DNA of 64,000 bases from Morinoia aosen (taxonomy: Eukaryota; Arthropoda; Malacostraca; Amphipoda; Talitridae), in assembly GCA_030386875.1 (NCBI GenBank), contig CM059566.1, positions 36,740,068-36,804,067 on the forward strand, written 5' to 3'. Under the pieces are notes generated by a model. The model saw only the letters and a program-made list of their open reading frames with translations, was not told the origin of the DNA and ran no database searches. Of the stretch, positions 1-11,136 are shown piece after piece. The stretch's first letter is position 1, and the number at the start of each line of letters is the position of its first letter. Position numbers and translations under genes: made by a program.

Positions 1-875
1 ATGAAAACATAACTTCTCCTGTAAGTGAATTTTTTAAGGGTGGCATATTACTGTATATTCAATATCAAACCTCATTCCGTTTACTTACATCATGCAAGCA
101 GAAACCTCATCAAACTGAGTTACAGGTTAAAAGAAACTCCACCCATCTGGGTTAAAGGTTAAAATAACATGTCAATCTGACAATATAGGCCAACTCTCGG
201 TTCAGCATCAAGGTATTTTAGAGCCGTATTCACACACCTCAGATGTGATAGCAGAGTTACGCTTACGCATTTAAAACATAATGCATTGAAAAAGTCTGAA
301 GCGTAGACGTTGGTACGCGCTGCACTCGTATTAAAATGTGTACACAATAAAATGGACACAAATTGGAGCAAGTTCGGGGCTCACTGTAGGAACTATACAT
401 AAAATGAAAAATTGTCTAGTAATGACTATGGGCACCTCCTAAAATTACATTTCCATAATTTACACAATAAAAAATAGCTCAGATTGAGATAATAAAGTAG
501 TACATGAATGTATTTTCTTGCTTTACACATCTCACTTCCCGTGGCAAAGCATGAAACGATTCTCTAAAATTCACAACTACATCCAAGTGTTATTTTCAAA
601 ACAAGCTATCAAAAATCAAAACGTATCCCTTACCAGAGCCGTAAGAAATCCGAAAAATCGCCCGATTTTTATCTCAGTTCAGACAAGTACCTTTCGTCAC
701 CACTGTTTTCAAGGAGAGGATAAGAAGTTTCAACACTTTTTATATGTAGATTTTCAGCCCCATAAATAACTCAATCAACTTGTCATAATTGGGAGTCACC
801 AACATAGATTTTTTCAGCCGCAAGTGCATCATCAAACGCCCTTAAAATTTACATCACCATACCAACACGCCCTCA
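1..875. other. AT-rich non-coding stretch
   Basis: I see no gene, repeat copy or RNA here. The open frames are short and their composition does not differ from random AT-rich DNA. Confidence 0.5.
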
Positions 876-941
876 CAATTGGCCGGTCAATGTAAGCACG
901 CACGTGCGTCATTTGGCCAATTGGCACTCAATGACGTACAT
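876..941. promoter_or_regulatory. Symmetric CCAAT/E-box/CRE-like cluster
   Basis: A 9-bp inverted repeat, CAATTGGCC (876-884) and GGCCAATTG (915-923), places an inverted and a forward CCAAT box on either side of a perfect 12-bp palindrome ACGCACGTGCGT (898-909) that holds the E-box CACGTG. A CRE-like TGACGTA follows at about 932-938. The motifs are visible; a regulatory role is inference. No transcript can be tied to it, so it could be a chance arrangement or the end of an eroded inverted-repeat element. Confidence 0.25.
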
Positions 942-1865
942 TCCATATAATTGCCCCACTAACGAATCCAAACCAGTCGCCGGGGTGATATTGCAGGCAC
1001 TTCAGTAACAAGCTGAGCTCAATCGAACTTCGATCGCTCTGTTCGGTCATGACGTGCTTCTAATCAACCGATGCTTTTCAAATAAATTGACCAAATTTAT
1101 AGAAACTTGGAAACCGATTAAATGGTAGAAATTGATGCCATTAGAATTTATTTCCATATAGACCTTACTCGTTACAAATTATCTGCCGTAGAACTTTCCC
1201 CAGCAATAATGAAGAGCAAATAGGAATCGGATGACTTTTCTGGTGCATGCAAAAAAGATGAATGAATTACATTTTTGTAGTATGTAAAATATAACACGGA
1301 ACATTTAAGTAACATGTATAGAGATTAAACGAGCAAACAAGATAAAATATTAACACATTGCTCTAAGGAATAGCTATTGGCTTTAAACAATCTTGCAGCA
1401 ATTGAGGGCTCAGAAAGTTTATCGCTTTGTGCCAAACCAGCTTTCGAAACCAAAAGAAATGACAAGTTCTTCGAGCTCCAAACAAAACTCAACTATTTTT
1501 TTGCGCCTTCCACAAATTTGCCGAAGGTTTTCTTCGTTCTCTAAGAAAATTCACGTTATTATGATCGATTTTGGCAGCAGCAACACTCCCAAAGTTGCAC
1601 TTGAATGCATACACTTGTTCATTGTTAGGACATATAATTCGTACGTATTTATTATGTCTTCCTTCCATTCCGATAAGACCGTTACTTGAATACTTCAAAA
1701 ATCGCTCGAACACAACAAAAGAAGCCGATCAGAGAAGAGAAGAAAGGTTCATCTCTTTAGGGAATGATTTGCGATAAGCGTGTTTGTAAATAGAGGCGAG
1801 CTTAACAGTTCATTATCAGGAATATTCGTCACGCGCGCCTGAGAATAACAATAAAGCAGTTCAAG
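942..1865. other. AT-rich non-coding stretch
   Basis: No coding, repeat or RNA signal recognised. Confidence 0.5.
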
Positions 1866-1965
1866 GCCCGTCTAGCTCAGCAATGCACTGAGCAAGAGAG
1901 CAAGGCTAGCGCGTCTCTCAACTCTGAACCCGATACGGGAATTTGACGATCGGGTCTCGGAGAAG
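1866..1965 (+). pseudogene. tRNA-Lys-like 5' half (tRNA relic or SINE head)
   Basis: Positions 1866-1880 read GCCCGTCTAGCTCAG, which differs by one base from the 5' end of animal tRNA-Lys(CUU) and contains a good A box (TAGCTCAG). The expected D-loop, anticodon arm and GGTTCGANNCC B box do not follow in register; only a loose GATCGGGTCTCGG appears about 80 bp downstream. A functional tRNA is therefore unlikely. A decayed tRNA copy or the head of a tRNA-derived SINE fits better. The match rests on recalled tRNA-Lys sequence, not on a search. Confidence 0.35.
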
Positions 1966-2705
1966 AGCAGCTTTACGTCAACACAGGCAGGGAGCACTTT
2001 CTAATAATACGACGAGCGATACAGGCGCGCAGATAAAACTGTACCAACGACGAGTTGGCGCAACGTATGATATTTCCATAGCGTGGGGGTAAACACTGGA
2101 ATAACATTAATGTGCGAACTGTCATGCAGCAACAATTAACAGCAAGGAAATGTACGTACTATCACGCAGCACTTCATTTCGATCCCCCAAAATAACAAGT
2201 CTCTCTCTTTCTACTGAGCTCAAAGGTGAAGGTCATGATGTTGTTGAGCACGGCGCATAATAAGCATTAAAAGCATTTCATGTAGTTACATCTATTGAAA
2301 ATCGAGCGCCAAGCGTAGTAAACAAGCTCGTTGTTCGCACCAGCTCGCGTGGACGAGAGACTTTAAAGAGGAGTTGTTGATTATAAAGTGACAGCGTGAG
2401 GCGGTCATCAGAGCGCTTAGTAGCAGTGTTTCTAAACAAAAACTGCTTCAATGCTCCTCCAATAGAGATGTCATCTAGACGCGTAAACATAAAGGCAACG
2501 CTCGTACACAAAAATACTAAAAGTCATGCTAAAAAACATGAAGAATTGTTCGTGAAATTGAACGATAATTTGTACCGTCTGAAAAAAAATTAAAGGCCAA
2601 TTTTAAAATCAATTCAATTCAGAGAATCTACTTCCCCTTCAAAAACCACTTAGATTAGAAAATATTAAATTATAAATTAGTTCGAGTCTCCCTTATCACA
2701 ACTTG
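1966..2705. other. Non-coding stretch before the left composite element
   Basis: The short open frames at 2278-2593 overlap on both strands and resemble nothing known. No gene is supported. Confidence 0.45.
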
Positions 2706-3381
2706 AGATGTGACTAAAAAAAAACCATGCCGTTTTTTTTAAAAAAACACGTTTTTTTACAAAAAAAAACCGTGGCAAAAAAAACGTCGATATTTTGTTT
2801 TTTTTCAAATATTTTGTCTGAAAATAACTCAGCATGAAAAAGAACCACATTACATTATTTGTTTTCATGTCAAATTACAAAATAAAACAGCATACTTCTT
2901 AATTAATGGTTTTCCATAGTTTTATGAAATTTTTCATTTTTTGCGGTTTCATGCTTTGATATTTCATTTATTTTACAATACATGTGAATGACCTTCAACT
3001 CCCAAAATGGTGTGTTATAATAACATATCTTTACTTATGGTCATTGATAGAGATGTGACTAAAAAACCATGCTGTTTTTAAAAAAAACATGTTATTTATA
3101 CAAAATTATGAATGAAAACCATGGATATTAATACATTTATGTGACCTTAAAAATCTAATGCTGTTTTTTTAAAACATTGTTTTTTAACAGAAAAATCTTG
3201 ACTAAAAAAACATGGCTATTATATTTTATGGGACCAAAAATTTTTTTTTTTAAAAAAACATTTCAAGAAAATCATGACTAAAAACACACGGATATAAATA
3301 TCAGGAAAGTTATTTTTCTTTAATCGAATTGTCTTTAGAAACTTATAAACAAAGAATGCTATTAATATTGAAATCATGTTT

Positions 3382-3631
3382 ATTAGAACTGTACTAGGTC
3401 TTAGAATAAAATATCTACAAAGAATCTATTCACTCCATAAAACCTTTCAGAGACCAGCTCCATCCTCAGTCATTCAGTAAAATTTGGTATAATGGACAAT
3501 GAATTTTCACTGTTCCTTTGAAAAACATTTGACTGAATGACTTACTGAGGATGGAGCTAGTCTCCGAAAGGTTTTATACAGTGAATAGATTCTTTGTGGA
3601 TATTTTATTCCAAGACCTGGTATGGTTCTAA
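3382..3631. repeat. Internal palindrome P1 of left composite
   Basis: Arms of about 100 bp (3382-3478 and 3531-3631) are inverted copies around a spacer of about 50 bp. The arms carry GGAGCTAGTCTCCGAAAGG and a TCTTAGAATAAAATATC-like end. In the right arm the order CTGAGGA (3545-3551), GGAG/CTCC (3553-3565), GAAA (3566-3569) resembles the motif in the palindrome at 16764-17130, so the two hairpins may be related. A convincing third stem is absent. Confidence 0.7.
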
Positions 3632-4060
3632 TGGATATTAATATATCTTATGTGACCAAAAAATCCATGCTGTTTTTTGAATGTTTTTGTTTCAAAAAAG
3701 TCATGACTAAAAAACACGGATATTAATATACAATATTTTACCATAAACAACCATCCTGTTTTTTTTTGATAAACATCTTTTTTACAGAAAAAACATGGTT
3801 AAAAAATGTGGATATTAATATATTCTATGTGCCAAAAAAACATGTGTTTTTTTTTATATTATGTTTTCTTTACCCAAAAAATCATGACTAAAAAACATGG
3901 ATATTAACGACTGTTTGTGAAAAAACGAGGTTTTTAAAATGTCATGTTTTTTTGGTCAGATAAAATTTAATAACACTCATGTTTTTGTAAAAAATCTTTT
4001 TTTCAAAAAGCATGGTTTTTTGGTCACATAAAATAAATTAATATCCATGTTTTTTTTACA

Positions 4061-4338
4061 GATTAGATTAGTCATTAGTTTTAGCCTCCCTACCCAGCAA
4101 CAAATGCAATCAAAAGAGAGGAAGGAAGATTATGAAACAAGATCAAAATTTAAGAAGACAGTAGTAGGTGCTGAAAAACAGGACAGCAGTGAACCAAAAA
4201 AAGGTGGTCCTCAACATAACAAAAACGTTTTGTTTCAACAAAAAGCAGGCCTACCTAACTCTCAGCTTGGGCCCTCACATTGTCCCCCTGGGAGCGCTAG
4301 TTCCCATAGATACAATAATTGTATCCCCCTGAGGGGGG
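4061..4338 (-). mobile_element. RepA copy 1, inserted in the left composite
   Basis: Internally deleted RepA: the segment of about 95 bp with the CACCATTTAGTATGGAGTTAAGG region is missing between GAGAGGAAGGA and AGATTATGAAAC. It is flanked by TG(T)8ACA (4048-4060) and TG(T)9ACA (4339-4352), a target-site duplication taken from the composite's own T-rich sequence. The same deletion and flanks occur in the copy at 57231-57501. The strand given is the inferred sense strand, with the (TCTAA)n-like tail at the 3' end. Confidence 0.85.
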
Positions 4339-4885
4339 TGTTTTTTTTTACAAAGAAGTCGTGACCAAAAAATTAATAATAATAACTTTTTAATAAAAAA
4401 AACACGTTTTAAGCAAACAATGATTTTTTTGGTAACATAAAATATGTTAATATCCATGATTTTTAGACACGACTTTTTATGAAAAATACATAAAATAAAA
4501 CAGCATGGTTTTTTGGTTGCATAAAATATATCCATATCCAGGTTTTCTTATACATCATTGTTTGTAAAAAAACATTTTTAAAAAACAGCATGGGGTTTAT
4601 AGGTCTCATAAATATATTCCTGGTTTTTCAGTCATGATTTTTTAGTAAAAAACATGTTTTTTTAAACTGCATGGGGCTTTTTAGGTCACATAAAATATAT
4701 TGTTTTTTAGTCATGATTCTTTGTAAAAAAAACAGCATGGTTATATTTGGTACGAGAAAATATATTAATATTCATTTTTATTAGTCAGAATTTTTTGTAA
4801 AAAAAAAATGTTTTAATAAACAGCATATTTTTTTGGTCACCTAAAATATATTTATATCTATGGTATTTAGTCATTTTTTGTAATG

Positions 4886-5200
4886 AAAACATAAAAAGAA
4901 ACCATACAGTAAAAGTGGTGGCAGATAACCCACAATTACCTAGAGGAGTCTAAGAGGTACAGCAGGAGCCACAGAACTTATATTGATGGAGTCAAAATTT
5001 AGAGCTTATTATCTCCACAAAGTCTGATTTTTTTGGTCACATAAAAATAAAATCAGACATAGTAGAGATAGTAAGCTCTGAATTTTGACTCCATCAATAT
5101 AAGTTCTGCGGCTCCTGCTGTTCCTCTTAGATGCCTCTAACTAGGTAATTGTGGGTTATCTGCCACCACTTTTACTGTATGGTTTCTTTTTGATGTTTTT
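4886..5200. repeat. Internal palindrome P2 of left composite
   Basis: Two arms of about 145 bp, running from AAAACATAAAAAGAAACC to its inverted copy GGTTTCTTTTTGATGTTTT, meet around TTTTTTTGGTCACATAAAAA. The arms contain GATAACCCACAATTACCTAG and CAGCAGGAGCC blocks with a few mismatches and one small indel. As single-stranded RNA or DNA this would fold into a long hairpin. It marks one point where the module orientation flips. Confidence 0.75.
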
Positions 5201-5368
5201 ATAACAAGAAAATGACTAAAAAACATGCATATTAATATATTTTAGGTGTCCGAAAAAACCCAGACATATACTTAACAAAATTTAGGTGTGCAAAAAAACA
5301 AAAAAAAACACAAAAACACATTTTTTTGCAAAAAACCGCAATCAAATAAAACCGTTTTTTGCATCACT

Positions 5369-7358
5369 GGTGAAGGTAGAAGGGAGTGCTTAACTAGATA
5401 TCGATACTACCTAACTGGATTTCTGTAGAGATAATAAGTTTCGAAACAATTCTTAGGAATGGCAGAAATTGAGGGTTGCAGATAGAACTCAGGAACCCTG
5501 CCATTCAGGTTCAGCGGACCTCGAGCAATTGTCCGACATTCCGACATACAAGGTTGTTACGCTAGATGAATAGAGCCTGATAAATTATCTCAACCCTAAC
5601 ATCATGCGCTTTTACGAGTTCAACTACTTCTCCAGGTTTTGTCAGCTCACGACAAAAAAAAAATCAAAGATAGCCGGAATACGGTTACCCCATTAGAAAA
5701 TCATTCTTTCTAACTGGAACTGTTGTTCTGAAGTACTCACAAAGCCGTCAAGAAGTCCATTACCATAACAGTCCAATTTGAGATATAGGACAAGGGAAAT
5801 CACAAGACAAAACAGAGACACGAAACAAAACCATATTTTAACCCGTCGCCACGTCCTGGACTCTTAGAAGGTTGGCAAAGCTAGCACACATGTTTCACAT
5901 CAGCAAACCTAGGGTTGCCATATATGGTCTTAAGCGTCTCGTTGAGCGCTATTCATTGGTGTAAGGTAAAATTAGGTGGGGGGAACAGGGAAGGAGAGGT
6001 AACAAGCTCAAATCTGTATGAATTCTTCTGCTCAGTCTGGAGTGTAGCTACCGGCACTGCACAACCTCTTAGAAGGCCTACAGTGTAGCTGAGGCATACC
6101 AGCACACACTCTGCCTCTAAGAAGGTCGCCATCATTTTCATTTTCTTATGTTTTTTGTTCCAAAAATGGGAGTCCAAATCCACAGATTTACTCCTACGCA
6201 AAAAATAATACCATCATTGTATTCGGGAGGAAAAGCTCTATGCATATCAAACTCTTTACAAACAATGAAACTGCTTGATAACAGCCTATACACAAAATGA
6301 ACTAAAATATAAAAACTGTGTTTTACATATAGTGCACATAACTCTGGAAGTATTGGTCCTGAAAAAAAAATTCACATACCACAAGATTCAGCAACGCAGA
6401 ATCTATGAAAATGCATCATAAAAAAACATAAAAGCGCAATAAATAAAAAATGGCCAGTGATTTTCTGATTTCTGTTTTTTGTATTTTGCCGAAATAAAAC
6501 TCGAATTTCGTACATTTTCATTGGGGTAGCAGTATTTTTTCCCCCATTGACAGAAAGAGCAACTCTCTCTCTTTACAATGAACCCCCAATGAAACTTCTA
6601 ACATGATTAATGAATGTACAGTAGGTTGCACAGTTGACCCATTTTCTTCAAACCTTTTGGTAGGTCGACCATGTGGAGACGGGTTAAGAAAACATATACC
6701 TAATGTACGTTGCCATGTAGTTGGAATGAGTGCAAGTTCTACTGTAGTTTGTTATGTAGTTAATAAGTCGAAATAATAAAGAACTTCAACGTAATTTAAT
6801 GGCACTTCAAACAAAGCGTCTAGTATAAGCCCAACTAAAAAGAAAATTACCAATTACCAATTACTTCTCAAATTGAACAACTGCCTATCAACCATCATAA
6901 GACCTCAAAAAAAAATCACATCGAAGCTGACTAATTTCACACTTTGAAGACGCAATCCCTACAAAGCAACGAATCAATTCTTGTAATCCTATAGCACCAC
7001 TTCAACTAAATCTTCGAAGGTTTAGTGCGATACCTAGCTTAAAGTGAACAAATGAGGCGGTAAACTGCACTGTTAAAATTCATAACTATAACGACAGTAA
7101 TAATTACAAGCATTCTGGACTGCAATTTTATTGATCGTTATTTACAGTTCATCGAACAAAATATATTGTCTACCAACGCTGTGCACCATTCATGTGGCTT
7201 TTCCCAAGTTTTGAATCGTAACATTTCGAAAATATTTGAAGTGAACGAGAAAAAAAAGAATAAGATCACCGGGAGCGGAATTTCAGCAGTAGGCTATACA
7301 CGCAGTTGCGAAATCCTTGCCACGACACGTCCATTGACCAAGCACTACAGAACATTCA
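5369..7358. other. Non-coding stretch with one small inverted repeat
   Basis: No gene recognised. The only structure seen is an 11-bp perfect inverted repeat, TTTCATTGGGG (6516-6526) and CCCCAATGAAA (6584-6594), around a pyrimidine-rich spacer; it could be the ends of an 80-bp hairpin remnant. Open frames at 5953-6201 and 7166-7363 have no support. Confidence 0.4.
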
Positions 7359-7733
7359 TTTGATGAGTTAGTTCCAGCCTCCATTACCAGAGCAATGTTA
7401 TTCAAAGAGAAAAAATCTGGAAGCACCATTTAGCATAAAGTTAAGGACAGGCGGAATCTATGCACAAAGTGTATTCCCGCACAGGATCCCGTGCGCAGAG
7501 ACACTGTAAGCTAAGAAAAAAAATTACGAAACAAGATGAAAGGCGAAGAAGAAAGTCAGAGGTGCTGAAAAACAAGACAGCAGTAAACCGGAGAAATAGG
7601 CCAAACAAATAAAAAATGAAACATTTTATTGCAACAAAAAGATGGTTTACGTGACTCTCAGCTCTGGACCTCACATTTTCCTCCTGGAAGTGATAACTCT
7701 TACAGATAAAATCGCTGTAACCCCCTGAGGGGG
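7359..7733 (-). mobile_element. RepA copy 2, near full length
   Basis: Carries the whole RepA series: AGCCTCC, CACCATTTAG, GGAATCTATGCACAAAGTG, GCTGAAAAACA, CTCAGCTCTGGACCTCACA and the CCCCCTGAGGGGG end. Diverged flanks GCACTACAGAACA (7342-7354) and GCACTAACACACA (7735-7747) may be an eroded target duplication. The translations seen inside it are repeat sequence, not genes. Confidence 0.8.
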
Positions 7734-8074
7734 TGCACTAACACACAAAAACTGGACTGCGCGCAGCAGCAGATGCTGTCTCCGAAGCCTTAGACGAGAA
7801 AACCATCTCAAGCTCCAAGAGCCGACCTCTCGACACAGGTCAATCAGAATCACATCGGACTTGCATAGACTTCACTCTTATACCTTGCTAGACGGATTCA
7901 CTCGTGAGAGGTCGTCTGATTCGATTAGAACAAGAATGAAGGATGGCCTAAGTAAAAGGGTGACATGACAGCGAAAGAGTAATACATGAATCTCAGGTTA
8001 CCAAACTATGAAGCGAAAATTGGGCAAATTTAGGCCACGTAATCAGAAGCACCAATAAACTGCTTAACGAATGT
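7734..8074. other. Spacer between RepA copies
   Basis: No gene or repeat recognised. Confidence 0.4.
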
Positions 8075-8090
8075 TAGACCAATGCAACAT

Positions 8091-8445
8091 TAGATTAGAT
8101 TATTAGTTGGTTTAAGCCTCCATATCCGCAACAAAGGCTATCCAAAGAGAGGAAGTGAGAAGGCACCATTTAGTATGGAGTTAAGGAAACGCGGACTCTA
8201 TGCAGAAAGGGCACAGAAACAGAAAGCTAAGAAAGAAGATCATGAAACAAGAAAAAGTTGAAGAAGAAAGTAGTAGGTGCTGAAAAACAGGACAGCAGTG
8301 AACCGAAAAAAGATGGTCCATAACAAAACAAAAACCTATTCTATTTCAACAAAAAGAAAGCCTTCCTATCCTTTAGCTCAGACCCTCACATAGTCCCCCT
8401 GGGAGCGCAAATTCCCAGACACAATAGTTGTATCCCCTTGAGGGG
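8091..8445 (-). mobile_element. RepA copy 3, full length with target duplication
   Basis: 355 bp from TAGATTAGATTATTAG to CCCCTTGAGGGG. The flanks TAGACCAATGCAACAT (8075-8090) and TAGACCAACGCAAGAT (8446-8461) match at 14 of 16 positions and are read as the target-site duplication. It is one of the clearest copies, so it helps define both boundaries of the family. Confidence 0.9.
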
Positions 8446-8461
8446 TAGACCAACGCAAGAT

Positions 8462-8840
8462 GCATCGTTGAATACACTGCACTTGAATTGGAACAGAAAA
8501 TCAGTAGTGGTAGTATTGTCATGCGTACGCTCAATAACGAACAATTAAAATAAAACTACAATTAAGGCAGTCAAGAAAACGTATGCTCTATATGCTTTAT
8601 CTTTATTTTTAAAAATAAACCGTTTCCGCGGAGAATAATTGATAAAACCCACACTATTCAGCGGACCTAAATCTCAATGCTCAGAGAAATATCCCATTCC
8701 TTCCACGTAACCGGAATTACAGTTCGATATTTTTTGTATTATTGTTGAATTGGTTATTTTACAACTCCCAAGCCACATCAAAAGCGAAAGCAAACGAGCG
8801 AAGAGACGAAATTCAGTATGGACCGTTGGAAACGGAGCGC
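8462..8840. other. Spacer between RepA copies
   Basis: AT-rich, with no gene or repeat recognised. Confidence 0.4.
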
Positions 8841-9171
8841 TTAGATTAGATAGTTGAGTTTATGCCTCACAACTAAAATCAGAATGTCTCAAAGAGGAGA
8901 ACGAGGAAAGCAACATTTATTATGGAGTTCAAAAACGGAAAACATCTGCACAAAGTTCACTCCTTTACGAAACTTTTTGTACATAGCAACAGTAAGTCAA
9001 GAAATAAGTTCATGAAACAAGACATGATAAAAGTTTAAGACAATCAGAGGCGTCGAAAAACAGGACAACAGTGAACCAAAAAAAATATGGCCCGTAACAA
9101 AACCCTACTTTATATCAACAAAAGGTAACCCTGCCTAACCTTCAGCTTGAGACTTCACATATTCCCCTGAG
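8841..9171 (-). mobile_element. RepA copy 4, diverged
   Basis: Begins TTAGATTAGATAGTTGAG and ends ATTCCCCTGA. Middle blocks (GAGGAACAAGGAAAG-like purine tract, GAAACAAGAC, GACAACAGTGAACC, CTGCCTAACCTTCAGCTTG) are recognisable but eroded. It is immediately followed by a RepB-like segment, so it may be older than its neighbours or part of a longer element. Confidence 0.7.
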
Positions 9172-9460
9172 TGCAGAAAACAGGGAAACTATGCAGAAGG
9201 AGTGTTCTCACACAGGGTATCTTACGCATAGAAAAAGTAAGAAGACAAGTAAAAAGGGAAAGAAAAAACAATGAAGAGCTAACAAAGGCGTGAAAACAGG
9301 AAGCAAATGTGGCATGGAAGACACGTCCGGAAGGTCAATCTACTCGTATAACGGAGGTAATCTAGCAGTATATTCTTTAGAAGTGCCAGTCCTCATAACA
9401 CTAGATTGACAAAACTAACCTGAACCGGTTGCCTACCCTATGCCCCTTCAGCAATAATGA
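9172..9460 (-). repeat. RepB copy 1 (RepA-related, with a different 3' part)
   Basis: The first part (ACTATGCAGAAGGAGTGTTC, ACGCATAGAAAAAG) is RepA-like. The rest is not RepA but aligns by eye with 14265-14530: both share a GGAAG/GAAAG-rich stretch, a CTAxCAGTATxTTCxTTxAG block, then AGATTGACAAAACTAACCTG and CCTACCCTATGCCCC equivalents. It seems to be a related family or a longer parent element. No coding is visible. Confidence 0.45.
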
Positions 9461-9588
9461 GATGAAAATAAGACACGATGTTTCAACCAAACGTGCCACA
9501 CTAGGAGATTGTAAGTACCAACAGCACCCACATCAATTCAACCATAGTGAGCAGCAGCAGCAGTAATGATATCAGCAGTTGGAGAGCA

Positions 9589-9852
9589 TCAGCGCTACCG
9601 CCATCAGACGCTGAGCTGCTGCCAACAGCAAAGCTCGGGAGCTGACGGCAGACGCACCGGACAGTTGGGCAGGAAGGGCGGAGCTGACGAGCCAATCAAG
9701 CGACGCAAGGCACCTAACAAACGAGCCACAATCTCAGCACGCCTACAGCCCCCTGATCGAGGGCCGAAGGAGCCGTAGAGCGCGTCTCCCGTGGGACGGC
9801 TCATGTCTTCATCAAGGTCGGGCAGCGCTGGGGCTTCGCTGGAACTACGAGC
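9589..9852 (-). CDS. Candidate coding exon in a GC-rich patch (unknown product)
   Basis: The sequence at 9540-9880 is clearly richer in GC than its surroundings. One minus-strand frame is open from just after a TGA at about 9855 to a stop near 9604. It begins SSSEAPALPDLDEDMSRPTG and continues to SFGPRSGG, with protein-like composition. An ATG at 9802-9804 has G at -3, a fair Kozak context. No clear acceptor or donor defines the ends, and the distal part (LLGALRRLIGSSAPPFLP) looks less natural. It could be a first exon, or a CpG-rich promoter read by chance; a CCAAT box is present at about 9692. I do not recognise the protein. Confidence 0.25.
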
Positions 9853-9861
9853 TCAAGTTTG

Positions 9862-10735
9862 GTCTAGTTCCCCTCGAACGAGTCACAGTATTTCTTTCGA
9901 ATGGCATCCGCTCAGGTAAATCAGGTAAAAAATTAATGACAATAAGTAATTAATGGCTGTAATATATTTTAAAATAGAAAAATGTTCACAATTTTTTTGA
10001 AATAACGAAAATAAACTGTACGCCATCATTTGAGATGAAATTTACAGCTAATTTGTGTCGTTTTAACGCTGCTGAAAGCAACACGTTAAATGTATGAACA
10101 ACTCGCGCACGTATTGTGCTACACACTATAATGACGCTGAGCGAATGATTAATCGTAGAATTGAGCCTAATTCTAAAATAAAGTATGTTAAAAACTAATG
10201 GTGCAAATTTTAATCGTTGGCATAAAAAAAACCTAGGAACTATTTTCTCACGAGTTAATATAAATACAGAGGTTCATCGTTTTCAGAGATAGCGCATCCT
10301 TAAGGTAGTGGGTCTCTAGGAAAATATTTTACTCTATTATTTTAAATCCGTGAATTGTGGCATAATTGGTTTACTTTAAATTAATGGTCACTTGCTATTA
10401 GTGAACATTTAAAGATGGCTCCCCAGTACCGGCAGAGATGGATCTCGTAGGAAAGATAGTTGACGCCGCAAGGCACATCGCGGACGATCGAGGAGTGTTA
10501 GATCGTGTACAGTAATCGCTCCAGCGAAACTACCAGACCTGTATAGACGTAGCGGGCGGATGTTTTGAACGCTTACTCTAATTTAGATTCTGTAATTGAA
10601 TTCGTGTCAGTCAATTCGCTAAATCCCTTGCGAATCTGGCCGCAACTTCAATAGTTAGATCCTACTCGATTTTGAGATTAAATCCCTCGAAAACGTGGAA
10701 TGTTTGCATTTTCACCGATTCTGGAAAGAGTCACT
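9862..10735. other. AT-rich non-coding stretch
   Basis: No gene or repeat recognised. Confidence 0.4.
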
Positions 10736-10747
10736 ATTTGGGTGTTT

Positions 10748-11124
10748 GATTAGATTAGATGTTAGTTTAAGCCTCCTAACCGCAACAGAGGCGTTCCAAA
10801 GAGAGGAAGGATGAAGGCCTCATTTAGAATGGCGTTAAGGGAACGCGAAATTTATGCACGCACAGCGTGTGTTCCCACACAAAAATCCCCGCGCATAGAA
10901 ACAATCAGTTAAGAAGGAAGACTATGAAACAAGATAAAAGTTGGAGAAGAAGCTTAGAAGTACTGAAAAACAGGATAGCAGTGAACCTAAAAAAGATGGT
11001 CCTAGACCAAAAAAATATTTTATCTCAAAAAAAAAATAGCTTCCCAATTCTCAGCTCGGAACCTTACATTTTTAACCTGGGAGTGCTAATTTCTATAGAT
11101 ACAATAGTGGCATCACACTGATGG
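10748..11124 (-). mobile_element. RepA copy 5, full length with target duplication
   Basis: 377 bp from GATTAGATTAGATGTTAG to TCACACTGATGG, an eroded form of the usual end. Flanks ATTTGGGTGTTT (10736-10747) and ATTTGGGTGCTT (11125-11136) agree at 11 of 12 positions and mark the insertion site. Confidence 0.88.
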
Positions 11125-11136
11125 ATTTGGGTGCTT

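Larger units (their letters stand above)
2706..5368 (+). mobile_element. Left copy of inverted AT-rich composite (foldback) element
   Basis: This 2.66-kb unit runs from AGATGTGACT to GCATCACT. It is built of diverged modules of about 90 bp that share the phrases GTGACCAAAAAA, CATGCTGTTTTT, TCATGACTAAAAAACATGG and ATATTAATATATTTTAT. Modules read forward up to about 3930, reverse from about 3950 to 4880, and forward again after 5200. Two long palindromes (3382-3631 and 4886-5200) and one RepA insertion (4061-4338) lie inside. The ends are loosely alike (AGAGATGYGACT against AGTGATGCAAAA), suggesting weak terminal inverted repeats. No protein is encoded. The reverse complement lies at 56147-58826. 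It could be a non-autonomous DNA transposon, a foldback element or a mobile satellite array. Confidence 0.75.

Noticed and set aside
3545-3575. Hammerhead ribozyme in palindrome P1
   Set aside because: The core order is partly present (CTGAGGA, GGAG/CTCC, GAAA), but no third stem or cleavage triplet follows, so it is noted only as similar to the motif at 17042.
4047-4364. 105-residue plus-strand frame
   Set aside because: It is RepA sequence in the left composite. Similar frames in other RepA copies (31863-32081, 35043-35288, 57196-57396) are also repeat translations and are not conserved as protein.
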